Part shown: positions 1-6,283 of the stretch, piece after piece
Layout of the letters: each line of letters begins with the position of its first letter
Numbering within the stretch: position 1 is the first letter of the stretch
Source of the DNA: Psychrobacter sp.
GTDB taxonomy: Bacteria; Pseudomonadota; Gammaproteobacteria; Pseudomonadales; Moraxellaceae
Reading direction: 5' to 3'
DNA length: 6,311 nt
NCBI GenBank assembly: GCA_029256865.1
Contig: JARIEH010000240.1
Coordinates: 1-6,311 of the forward strand
The notes under the pieces: generated by a model
Database searches by the model: none
What the model saw: only the letters and a program-made list of their open reading frames with translations
What the model was told of the DNA's origin: nothing
Translations under genes and position numbers: made by a program

Positions 1-495
1 ATTTGTAGGATAAGTTACTATATTAATAACCATGTGTTTGCCTTTTGAAGGATACTGTTAACGCAATGTTCCTTTAAAATCTACTAATATATGATAAAAG
101 ATCAAATCAACCGATATAAGGTTTATATGTTTATTACTGAATATAAGCAATATCTGTGCCAATACTAGAGTAGAAATAAAGGTTTTTTATATGACCATCT
201 ATAAATAGTGTCAGTAGAGCATAGTATATATAGGGTATAGAGGTTTCTGACTGGTAAAAATACTATTCAGACTAAGAAGATAAGTTATGGCATTAACAGT
301 CTTTTGACACAGGAGTCATAGTAAAATTTTACCCATCATTGTTGCTACAACCCAGACTGGTAACAATTTTTGTCACTTTTTGTTATGCGGATAGTTAATT
401 CTGGCTTCTATCTGCTAGGTTTATAAATATTTATTTTAATACTAATCATTATTTATTTAAAAAATACTTGTTATGTGGTCATTTCTTTATAGCCA

Positions 496-524
496 TAAAC
501 ATTTGCGTTATAAGCGTCTATAAT
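496..524 (+). promoter_or_regulatory. candidate sigma70 promoter for aceEF (distal)
   Basis: The -10 hexamer is a perfect TATAAT at 519-524. Exactly 17 bases upstream is TAAACA at 496-501, which matches four of six positions of the TTGACA consensus. It is the best-looking promoter pair in the upstream region. Transcription would begin near 531 and leave a leader of about 270 nt before the aceE start codon, which is long enough for leader-based control. The region is AT-rich, so a chance TATAAT is possible, and there is no experimental support. Confidence 0.45.
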
Positions 525-555
525 GAATAGACATCATTACATAATGGTCAAGTAT

Positions 556-584
556 GCAAACGTGACTGCAGGGTCAGGTTAAGC
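556..584. repeat. imperfect inverted repeat in the aceE leader
   Basis: AAC.TGAC at 559-566 pairs with GTCA.GTT at 573-580 around a 6-base centre (TGCAGG), with one G:G mismatch. A further GC pair at 556-557 and 583-584 can extend it across a small bulge. No T-run follows, so it is not an intrinsic terminator. It lies downstream of the 496-524 promoter candidate and could be a protein-binding dyad or an RNA hairpin. Its function is unknown. Confidence 0.35.
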
Positions 585-725
585 GTCATAAATTACTAAC
601 TCTGTGCTCATTTAATTAATAATGAACGTCGGCAATCAATATGATAGATATCACATCTACAGTAGACTGCCATCGAAACACGTCAGACAATGGAATGCTT
701 GAGCGTGAATAACACACCAAAAAAG

Positions 726-754
726 TAAACCGTTATCTCTTCAAATTGTTTAAT
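726..754 (+). promoter_or_regulatory. weak start-proximal promoter candidate for aceE
   Basis: TAAACC at 726-731 is separated by 17 bases from TTTAAT at 749-754. The -35 match is poor (three of six) and the -10 match is good (five of six). A transcript from here would start near 761 with a leader of about 40 nt, a more usual length than that from the distal candidate. The PdhR-like dyad at 766-782 would then lie just after the transcription start, a typical repressor position. The call rests on spacing and context more than on hexamer quality. Confidence 0.25.
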
Positions 755-765
755 AACACCCTGCC

Positions 766-782
766 AATTGGTGGGACTGATC
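766..782. promoter_or_regulatory. PdhR-like operator dyad upstream of aceE
   Basis: The sequence AATTGGTGGGACTGATC resembles the enterobacterial PdhR operator, usually written AATTGGTnnnACCAATT. The left half-site is a perfect AATTGGT. The right half agrees at four of seven positions. It overlaps a separate 8-base palindrome, CCAATTGG, at 764-771, and ends 19 bases before the aceE ATG. PdhR is a GntR-family, pyruvate-responsive repressor of pdh operons in Escherichia coli. No regulator gene is visible in this window, so control by a PdhR-type protein is an inference from one good half-site in the expected place. Confidence 0.3.
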
Positions 783-801
783 GACATAAAAGGATAAAAA
801 A

Positions 802-3621
802 ATGAATTATTATAAGGATGCTGATAGCACCGAAACGCAGGAATGGCTAGACGCTTTTGAGTCTGTCATCAAGCATGCCGACAAGGATCGTGCGCAGTTT
901 TTATTAAAAGCACTCTATAACATGGCGGTACAAGAAGACTTGCCATTTAACCGTCTAGATACCGCTTATATCAATACCATCGCGGTCGAAGATGAGCCGA
1001 TGTACCCAGGCGATCTGGCCATCGAGCGTAAGATTCGCGCTTTGATTCGCTACAATGCGTTGGCCATGGTCATGCGTGCCAACCAAAACGACGATGATCT
1101 GGGTGGTCACTTAGCGACATTTGCCTCCAGTGCGACCCTTTATGAGACGGGGTTCAACCACTTTTTCCGTGCGGCAAACGATCACTTCGGTGGTGACATG
1201 ATTTATTATCAAGGTCACTCAGCTCCAGGTATTTATGCCCGCTCTTATCTAGAAGGGCGCTTGACGGAAGAGCAGCTAGAGAACTTTCGCCGTGAAGTAG
1301 GGGGTAAGGGTCTATCAAGCTATCCGCATCCGTACTTGATGCCTGATTATTGGCAGTTCCCGACTGTTTCGATGGGTCTGGGTCCCATCATGTCGATCTA
1401 TCATGCACACGTACATCGCTATATGGAAAACCGCGGTTTACTCGAACGAGAAGATCGCAAGATTTGGACATTCTTAGGAGATGGTGAGACCGACGAGCCA
1501 GAAAGCCTCGGGGCTATTTCTCTCGCTGGTCGTGAGAAGTTGGACAACCTGATTTGGGTGGTCAACTGTAATTTACAGCGTCTTGATGGTCCAGTAAGGG
1601 GCAATGGTAAGATCATCCAAGAGTTAGAGTCGATATTTCGCGGCGCAGGCTGGCGGGTGATCAAAGTGGTCTGGGGTGGTAAGTGGGATACGCTACTGGA
1701 TAAAGATCATACTGGCGTGCTGCAGTACCGTATGGAAGAGGCGGTCGATGGTGAGTATCAGCTATATGAGGCACGTACGCCTGATTTTACCCGTGAGCAC
1801 TTCTTTAACAAATACCCTGAGCTAAAAGAGATGGCCGATGAGCTGTCTGATTATGACATCTCCCGTCTAAACCGTGGTGGTCACGACCCAATGAAGGTCT
1901 ATGCCGCCTTTAGTGAGGCCATGAAAACCAAAGGTCAACCGACCGTTGTTTTGGTCAAAACAGTGAAAGGTTATGGATTATCTACCCAAGCGCAAGCGGT
2001 CAATAAATCGCACCAAATCAAAAAGCTCGATCATGAGTCGTTGATGTACTTCCGTGACCGTTTTGAATTGCCATTTACGGATGAGCAGCTAGAGACGCTA
2101 CCCTTCTACCGTCCAGAAGAAGACTCAGCGGAAATGAAGTACCTAAAAGGTCGCCGTGAAGCGTTAGGGGGTCATCTGCCTAATCGCCGTAGTGGTCATA
2201 TCCCGCTTACGATTCCTGATATTTCTATTTTTGATCGGATACTACAAGGCAGTAATGGTAAAGAGCAATCGACTACCATGGTATTTGTACGCCTCCTATC
2301 GGCCATGCTAAAAAACAAAGACATCCAAGACCGTGTGGTACCGATCGTTCCTGATGAAGCACGTACCTTTGGTTTAGAAGGTATGTTCCGTCAATTGGGG
2401 ATTTACTCGGCTTCTGGGCAAAAATATACCCCTGAAGACAGTGAAGCCTTGATGGGTTATAAAGAAGCCATCGACGGGCATATGTTAGAAGAAGGTATCA
2501 ACGAAGCGGGTGCCATGAGCACTTGGATTGCACTAGCGACTAGCTACTCTGTCAATGCGCTACCGATGATTCCTCTTTATATTTACTACTCTATGTTTGG
2601 GTTCCAACGCGTTGGCGACTTGGCATGGGCAGCAGGTGACTGTCAGGCTCAGGGCTTCTTGCTCGGTGCAACGGCGGGTCGTACCACACTAAACGGCGAA
2701 GGCTTACAGCATCAAGATGGTCATTCACAGATTTTATTTGGTGTCGTGCCCAACTGTGTGACTTATGATCCTTGCTTTGGTTACGAGTTGGCCGTGGTGA
2801 TGCATGATGGCCTACGCCGCATGTATGGCGAAGGTGAGCGCGTCTATTATTATCTCACCTTGATGAATGAAAACTACGATCAGCCACCGATGCCAGAAGG
2901 TGTGGAAGAAGGGATCAAGCGTGGCATGTATTTACTTGAAGATAATAACTCTAGCCAAGTTCAGCTGTTGGGCTCTGGTGTTATCTTACGTGAAGTGCAA
3001 AAGGCAGCGCAGATCCTAAAAGACGAGTTTAATATCAACTCCAACGTCTGGAGTGTGACCAGCTTCAATGAGTTGACCCGTGATGGTATGGCTTGTGATG
3101 ACTACAATCGCCTGCATCCTATGGAAGAAGAAAAAGTGCCGTGGGTGACCGAACAGCTTGCTCCACACAAAGGTATCGTAGTGGCAGCGACTGATTATAT
3201 GCGTAACTACTCAGAGCAAATCCGTGGTTGGCTACCTGATAACCGTCCTTATACCACGCTTGGTACCGATGGTTATGGGCGCTCAGACTCACGTGAGCAA
3301 TTACGTAGCTTCTTTCACGTAGATGCCGCTCACATCGTGGTGGCAACGCTGAAACGCTTAGCAGATGAAGGTGAAGTAGAGATGCGCTTAGTGAAAGATG
3401 CGATATCAAGCTTCGGTATTGATGCGGATCAAGCGCCAGCATGGCAGCAGCAGCCTCATTATGATCATTTCCCAGATGCTCCCGCTCCAGCACCTGATAA
3501 TATCAACCCAAGTCCTGTGCCTGAGTTTGTCGATGAAGATGATGACGAAATCAGTAGTGAAGGTCGTGCTGAAGATCCAGCCGATGCTCAGTTACTCAAT
3601 GATGATGACGTCAAAGAATAA
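802..3621 (+). CDS. aceE: pyruvate dehydrogenase E1 component (homodimeric type)
   Basis: AceE is the thiamine-diphosphate-dependent E1p of the cytoplasmic pyruvate dehydrogenase complex. It decarboxylates pyruvate and reductively acetylates lipoyl groups on AceF. The 939-residue product follows E. coli AceE (887 aa) end to end, with equivalents about three residues lower. The ThDP/Mg motif begins GDGETDEPES at 226 and continues to NCNLQRLDG at 255-263, giving likely metal ligands D227, N257 and Q259. Active-site equivalents are H103, H139, H404 (the E. coli H407 loop), E568 (E. coli E571, in GINEAG) and H637. The N-terminal ~45 residues match the segment that docks on E2. Homology ends near residue 877; the last ~60 residues are an extra Pro/Ala-rich, then strongly acidic tail. 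The ATG at 802 has AAAGGA at 789-794, 7 nt upstream. aceF follows after 41 nt with no terminator, so the two genes form an operon. Confidence 0.98.
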   Translation: MNYYKDADSTETQEWLDAFESVIKHADKDRAQFLLKALYNMAVQEDLPFNRLDTAYINTIAVEDEPMYPGDLAIERKIRALIRYNALAMVMRANQNDDDLGGHLATFASSATLYETGFNHFFRAANDHFGGDMIYYQGHSAPGIYARSYLEGRLTEEQLENFRREVGGKGLSSYPHPYLMPDYWQFPTVSMGLGPIMSIYHAHVHRYMENRGLLEREDRKIWTFLGDGETDEPESLGAISLAGREKLDNLIWVVNCNLQRLDGPVRGNGKIIQELESIFRGAGWRVIKVVWGGKWDTLLDKDHTGVLQYRMEEAVDGEYQLYEARTPDFTREHFFNKYPELKEMADELSDYDISRLNRGGHDPMKVYAAFSEAMKTKGQPTVVLVKTVKGYGLSTQAQAVNKSHQIKKLDHESLMYFRDRFELPFTDEQLETLPFYRPEEDSAEMKYLKGRREALGGHLPNRRSGHIPLTIPDISIFDRILQGSNGKEQSTTMVFVRLLSAMLKNKDIQDRVVPIVPDEARTFGLEGMFRQLGIYSASGQKYTPEDSEALMGYKEAIDGHMLEEGINEAGAMSTWIALATSYSVNALPMIPLYIYYSMFGFQRVGDLAWAAGDCQAQGFLLGATAGRTTLNGEGLQHQDGHSQILFGVVPNCVTYDPCFGYELAVVMHDGLRRMYGEGERVYYYLTLMNENYDQPPMPEGVEEGIKRGMYLLEDNNSSQVQLLGSGVILREVQKAAQILKDEFNINSNVWSVTSFNELTRDGMACDDYNRLHPMEEEKVPWVTEQLAPHKGIVVAATDYMRNYSEQIRGWLPDNRPYTTLGTDGYGRSDSREQLRSFFHVDAAHIVVATLKRLADEGEVEMRLVKDAISSFGIDADQAPAWQQQPHYDHFPDAPAPAPDNINPSPVPEFVDEDDDEISSEGRAEDPADAQLLNDDDVKE

Positions 3622-3662
3622 TATCGACAAGACAAGGCAATCATAAGATAAGGAGAGATAGA

Positions 3663-5387
3663 ATGGAAATTAAAGCCCCCGATTTGGGTGTAGACAGTGC
3701 CGAAGTCAGTGAGATTATGGTGCAGGTTGGTGATGTCATCGAAAAAGACGACAACATTATTTTAATAGAGTCAGATAAAGCTTCAGTCGAAGTGCCTAGC
3801 TCTGCTGCTGGTAAGGTGACCAAGATAAATGTAGAGGTCGGTGATCAAGTCAGTGAAGGTATGGTGCTGATTGAGCTAGACAGTGATGCCAGTTCTTCTG
3901 AAGCAGATCAAGCACCTGTAGCTAAGTCGCAGCCAGAAGCGCAACCAGAGACAAAATCAGAAGGTCATAAAGCTAACGAGACAACCTCTGAGCCACAGCA
4001 GCCTAAACCTGCTGCTACTGCAGGAGCAGGGCAGGCAACGACTCATGCGCTACCAGACCTAGGTGTCGATGAAGCGCAAGTATCTGAGATTATGGTCAGT
4101 GTCGGCGATACTGTCAGCGCGGATCAATCAATCCTACTAATCGAGTCTGATAAAGCTTCTGTTGAAGTGCCCGCCCCAGAAGCTGGTAAGGTTGAAAAAA
4201 TCTTGGTACAAGCGGGTGATATGGTCACCAATGGTCAGGATTTTATCGTGATTGTTGGTACTGGTGGCGCTGAAGCTGATGCCAATGCCAATGAAGCAAA
4301 GTCTACTGAGTCGCAGGAAAAAGACAGCTCAAATGACTCTAAGAAACAATTGCAAGCATCAGATGCTGGCGAGCCTAAGCAGACAGACTCTCAATCTGCT
4401 ACTACAAAAACACAAAGCCAGCCCCAAGAGCGCAAGCTTACCGAAGCGCAAGTCAATGAAAAACTGACTGAGGTCTATGCAGGACCAGCAGTGCGTAAGC
4501 TTGCTCGTCAGTTAGGCATAGACATTACTCAAGTCAATGGCTCGGCATTAAATGATCGTATTCTAAAAGAAGACTTGTTTGCTCATGTTAAGGACAAACT
4601 CAGTACTCAAAAGACAGCAGCTGCTAGTGCCAATGTCGCAGGTTCAGGTTTGCCAAGCTTACCTGACATGAGTAATGCTGAGATCTGGGGTGAGACTGAG
4701 ATTCAAGATCTGAGTCGCCTACAGAAAGTCTCCATACCGCAGCTCAACTATAATACGTATCTGCCACAAGTCACGCAGTTTGACTTGTCAGATATTACGG
4801 AGACTGAAAAGCTTCGTGGTGAGCTAAAAGGCGGCATGAAAGCAGAAGGTATCGGTCTGACTATCTTGGCATTCATCGTCAAAGCAACGGCCTATGCATT
4901 GACGCAGCATCCCCGTTTCAACAGCCATCTCAGCGATGATAATACGCAAGTTATCTTGCGCAAGACGGTCAATATGGGTATTGCCGTGGCAACCGATGAT
5001 GGCCTGATCGTACCAGTAATTAAGAACGCTCAAGATAAAGGCATCAAGCAGATTGCCATTGAAATCGGTGAGCTGGCTGTTAAAGCGCGTGATAAAAAGC
5101 TTGGTACCAAAGACTTGCAAGGGGCCAGCTTTACTATTTCAAGTCAAGGGATTTTAGGTGGAACTTCGTTTACGCCACTGGTGAATTGGCCGCAAGTAGC
5201 TATATTAGGCGCTTCTGAAGCTACGATGCAACCACGCTGGAATACTGATAAGCAAACCTTTGAGCCGCGCTTGATGCTACCCTTGTCACTATCTTATGAC
5301 CACCGTGTCATTAATGGTGCCGATGCAGCGGTATTTACGCGTTATATCGCAAGTTTACTGGCTGATCCACGTCGTATTTTGCTATAG
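3663..5387 (+). CDS. aceF: dihydrolipoamide acetyltransferase, E2 of pyruvate dehydrogenase
   Basis: AceF forms the structural core of the pyruvate dehydrogenase complex and transfers acetyl groups from lipoyl-lysine to CoA. The 574 residues show two lipoyl domains (about 2-73 and 128-198), each with the ESDKAS motif; the lipoylated lysines are K39 and K164. The next ~70 residues are a polar Q/S/E/K/T-rich linker. The peripheral subunit-binding domain is at about 272-310 (AGPAVRKLARQLG, then RILKEDLF). The catalytic acetyltransferase domain is at about 336-574, with the active-site motif DHRVINGAD; the catalytic histidine is H547. N551 replaces the aspartate of E. coli, a variant I recall from Azotobacter vinelandii E2p. 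E. coli AceF has three lipoyl domains, so this is the two-domain architecture. The ATG at 3663 has AAGGAGA at 3650-3656 as ribosome binding site. The operon ends after this gene; no lpd follows. Confidence 0.98.
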   Translation: MEIKAPDLGVDSAEVSEIMVQVGDVIEKDDNIILIESDKASVEVPSSAAGKVTKINVEVGDQVSEGMVLIELDSDASSSEADQAPVAKSQPEAQPETKSEGHKANETTSEPQQPKPAATAGAGQATTHALPDLGVDEAQVSEIMVSVGDTVSADQSILLIESDKASVEVPAPEAGKVEKILVQAGDMVTNGQDFIVIVGTGGAEADANANEAKSTESQEKDSSNDSKKQLQASDAGEPKQTDSQSATTKTQSQPQERKLTEAQVNEKLTEVYAGPAVRKLARQLGIDITQVNGSALNDRILKEDLFAHVKDKLSTQKTAAASANVAGSGLPSLPDMSNAEIWGETEIQDLSRLQKVSIPQLNYNTYLPQVTQFDLSDITETEKLRGELKGGMKAEGIGLTILAFIVKATAYALTQHPRFNSHLSDDNTQVILRKTVNMGIAVATDDGLIVPVIKNAQDKGIKQIAIEIGELAVKARDKKLGTKDLQGASFTISSQGILGGTSFTPLVNWPQVAILGASEATMQPRWNTDKQTFEPRLMLPLSLSYDHRVINGADAAVFTRYIASLLADPRRILL

Positions 5388-5396
5388 CTCTGATAG

Positions 5397-5419
5397 TTAA
5401 GCAAAAACACAATGCTTAA
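5397..5419. repeat. small inverted repeat just after aceF
   Basis: TTAAGCA at 5397-5403 pairs perfectly with TGCTTAA at 5413-5419 around a 9-base A-rich loop, starting 10 bases after the aceF stop codon. No T-run follows, so it is not an intrinsic terminator by itself. It may protect the 3' end of the aceEF transcript or may be chance in AT-rich DNA. Confidence 0.3.
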
Positions 5420-5439
5420 GTAAAAGTAGTGTGATTTTA

Positions 5440-5467
5440 GAAAAGACTGTCCACGGATGGTCTTTTT
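5440..5467 (+). terminator. rho-independent terminator of aceEF
   Basis: AAAAGACTGTC at 5441-5451 pairs with GATGGTCTTTT at 5456-5466 around the 4-base loop CACG, giving an 11-bp stem with two G:T wobbles. The right arm runs into TTTTT at 5463-5467 and then a T-rich stretch. It lies 53 bases after the aceF stop, so it is the expected end of the aceE-aceF message. Read on the other strand, the hairpin is followed by TTTTCTAAAA, so it may also stop ompW read-through. Confidence 0.85.
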
Positions 5468-5509
5468 ATCTCTTTTATTTAATAGAGAATAAAGTGTATT
5501 CACAGACAC

Positions 5510-5539
5510 AAAGAAGCCAGCTATAAGCTGGCTTCTTTT
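5510..5539. terminator. strong bidirectional terminator between aceF and ompW
   Basis: AAGAAGCCAGC at 5511-5521 is perfectly complementary to GCTGGCTTCTT at 5527-5537 around the loop TATAA. An extra A:T pair at 5510/5538 extends the stem. On the + strand it is followed by TTTTATTTA, a good U-tract. On the - strand it lies 43 bases past the ompW stop and is followed by a weaker TTTGTGT tail. The position between convergent genes and the near-symmetric A/T flanks suggest one hairpin ending both transcripts, as a back-up for aceEF and the main stop for ompW. Confidence 0.88.
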
Positions 5540-5580
5540 ATTTATGGCGTTCAGTGTATAGCATATAGCAATGGGCTATA

Positions 5581-6213
5581 TTAGAACTGTTTTACAAACG
5601 CTACACCATAAACCCAAGGGCTGATATTTACTTCACCGATATCTGTACCATTTAGGCTGGCATCTGTTTTGATGTCAATATAACGGGCATCAATACGGAA
5701 AGAGTCTGTCGGATTGAATGGAATGTCTACACCGATATGGCCAGCAACACCAAAGCTATCGTCTAAATCTAAATCACTACCTTTGGCATCATAAATTCTT
5801 TCTTTAAAGAAAGTGGTGTAGTTGACACCAACACCAACGAACGGCTTCACATTCATTGGCATATTATAGCCATCGAAGTGATATTGTAGAGAAAGAGTTG
5901 GTGGTAAATGCTGAGTTTTAGCATCAATGGTACTACCATCAGCAGCAGTTAGGGTAATGTCATGATGAAATGGAATGGCTGCTAGTAGCTCGATACCAAC
6001 GTTATTAGCGATGAAATACTCACCACTGATGGTTGGGCGTACATCACTATCAACGTCAACAGCTAATGCGCCATTCAATAACGTACCATTGTCACTCTTA
6101 GGGTCAACATAGTGCGCACCAGCAGCCACTGTCCAAGTACCAGCAGGTACAGCGAAAGCAGTGGTCATGGTAAGTGCAGTAGCGGCGGCTAAAACTAGGG
6201 ATTGTAGTTTCAT
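5581..6213 (-). CDS. ompW: OmpW family outer membrane protein
   Basis: This gene encodes a small eight-stranded outer-membrane beta-barrel of the OmpW family, of about the same length as E. coli OmpW (212 aa). Counting from the ATG at 6213, the product has 210 residues. Residues 1-21 are a Sec signal peptide (K2, hydrophobic alanine-rich core, AFA before the cut), so the mature protein starts VPAGTW. Family signatures are NNVGIELLAAIPF (70-82), LPPTLSLQYHF (103-113), VGVGVNYTTFF (126-136), HIGVDIPF (159-166) and RYIDIKTDA. The chain ends in phenylalanine, as expected for BAM-assembled barrels. OmpW proteins form a narrow hydrophobic channel and are linked to uptake of small hydrophobic molecules and to stress responses; the substrate here cannot be read from sequence. 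The gene is convergent with aceEF and functionally unrelated to it. An in-frame GTG at 6216 is an alternative start adding one residue. Confidence 0.96.
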   Translation of the reverse strand: MKLQSLVLAAATALTMTTAFAVPAGTWTVAAGAHYVDPKSDNGTLLNGALAVDVDSDVRPTISGEYFIANNVGIELLAAIPFHHDITLTAADGSTIDAKTQHLPPTLSLQYHFDGYNMPMNVKPFVGVGVNYTTFFKERIYDAKGSDLDLDDSFGVAGHIGVDIPFNPTDSFRIDARYIDIKTDASLNGTDIGEVNISPWVYGVAFVKQF

Positions 6214-6220
6214 CACGAAT

Positions 6221-6226
6221 TTCCTT
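6221..6226 (-). promoter_or_regulatory. ompW ribosome binding site
   Basis: On the - strand AAGGAA lies at 6226-6221. Its AAGGA core is 8 nt from the ATG at 6213 and 5 nt from the GTG at 6216. Both spacings can work, but ATG is the stronger codon, its spacing is closer to optimal, and the resulting MKLQS signal peptide is the usual form. I therefore place the start at 6213. Confidence 0.7.
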
Positions 6227-6237
6227 AATCTATAAAG

Positions 6238-6283
6238 GGTTGTCAGTAGTTATCTGATGGGGATTGGTATCAGTTACTGATGG
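6238..6283. repeat. tandem dyad-symmetric repeats upstream of ompW
   Basis: Two imperfect copies of a dyad-containing unit lie in the same orientation at 6238-6260 and 6266-6283. Both begin GGT, carry TCAGT in the left part and end CTGATGG. The second contains a 13-base near-perfect palindrome, ATCAGTTACTGAT, at 6269-6281. The first has the same half-sites spaced further apart. Another TCAGT closes the window at 6307-6311. The copies lie 25-70 bases before the ompW start, where regulator operators are expected. They do not match the FNR consensus (TTGATnnnnATCAA). I found no convincing ompW promoter in the visible part; it may lie partly beyond the right edge. Confidence 0.4.

Larger units (their letters stand above)
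1..801. other. AT-rich non-coding region upstream of aceE
   Basis: This 801-base stretch has no open reading frame with convincing length, ribosome binding site and coding character on either strand. It is much richer in A and T than the genes that follow, as expected for intergenic DNA. I recognise no tRNA, rRNA, insertion-sequence end or CRISPR-like repeat in it. It holds the control region of aceE: promoter candidates at 496-524 and 726-754, an imperfect hairpin at 556-584 and a PdhR-like dyad at 766-782. A 9-base direct repeat, GACTGGTAA, occurs at 249-257 and 355-363, and TAACAA/TTGTTA form an inverted repeat at 361-366 and 380-385. The left ~50 bases could include the edge of a neighbouring gene, but nothing there is decisive. 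Confidence 0.75.

Noticed and set aside
304..332. Perfect -35 hexamer TTGACA at 304-309 as a promoter
   Set aside because: At 16-18 base spacing only poor -10 sequences (such as TTTTAC) are found, so I do not call a promoter there.
1419..1664. An 81-codon open frame on the - strand inside aceE
   Set aside because: It lies opposite the thiamine-binding motif of aceE, and the aceE frame fully explains the sequence.
3119..3493. A 124-codon open frame on the - strand inside aceE
   Set aside because: It is fully antisense to conserved AceE coding sequence, resembles no known family, and its composition (long runs of Leu, Ser and His) is that of a shadow frame.
3398..3646. An 82-codon + strand frame overlapping the end of aceE
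   Set aside because: Its methionine- and serine-rich product arises from GAT/GAA repeats read out of frame; I saw no credible function or start signal.
4824..5120. A 98-codon open frame on the - strand inside aceF
   Set aside because: It is antisense to the conserved acetyltransferase domain and has no recognisable features.
5557..5581. Inverted repeat ATATAGC/GCTATAT just past the ompW stop
   Set aside because: The stem is only 7 AT-rich pairs and no T-run follows on the - strand, so it is not a terminator; the stronger hairpin at 5510-5539 fills that role.
5798..5813. Perfect 16-base palindrome CTTTCTTTAAAGAAAG inside ompW
   Set aside because: It falls on codons for the family-conserved FFKE segment and is explained by codon content; there is no sign of a regulatory role.
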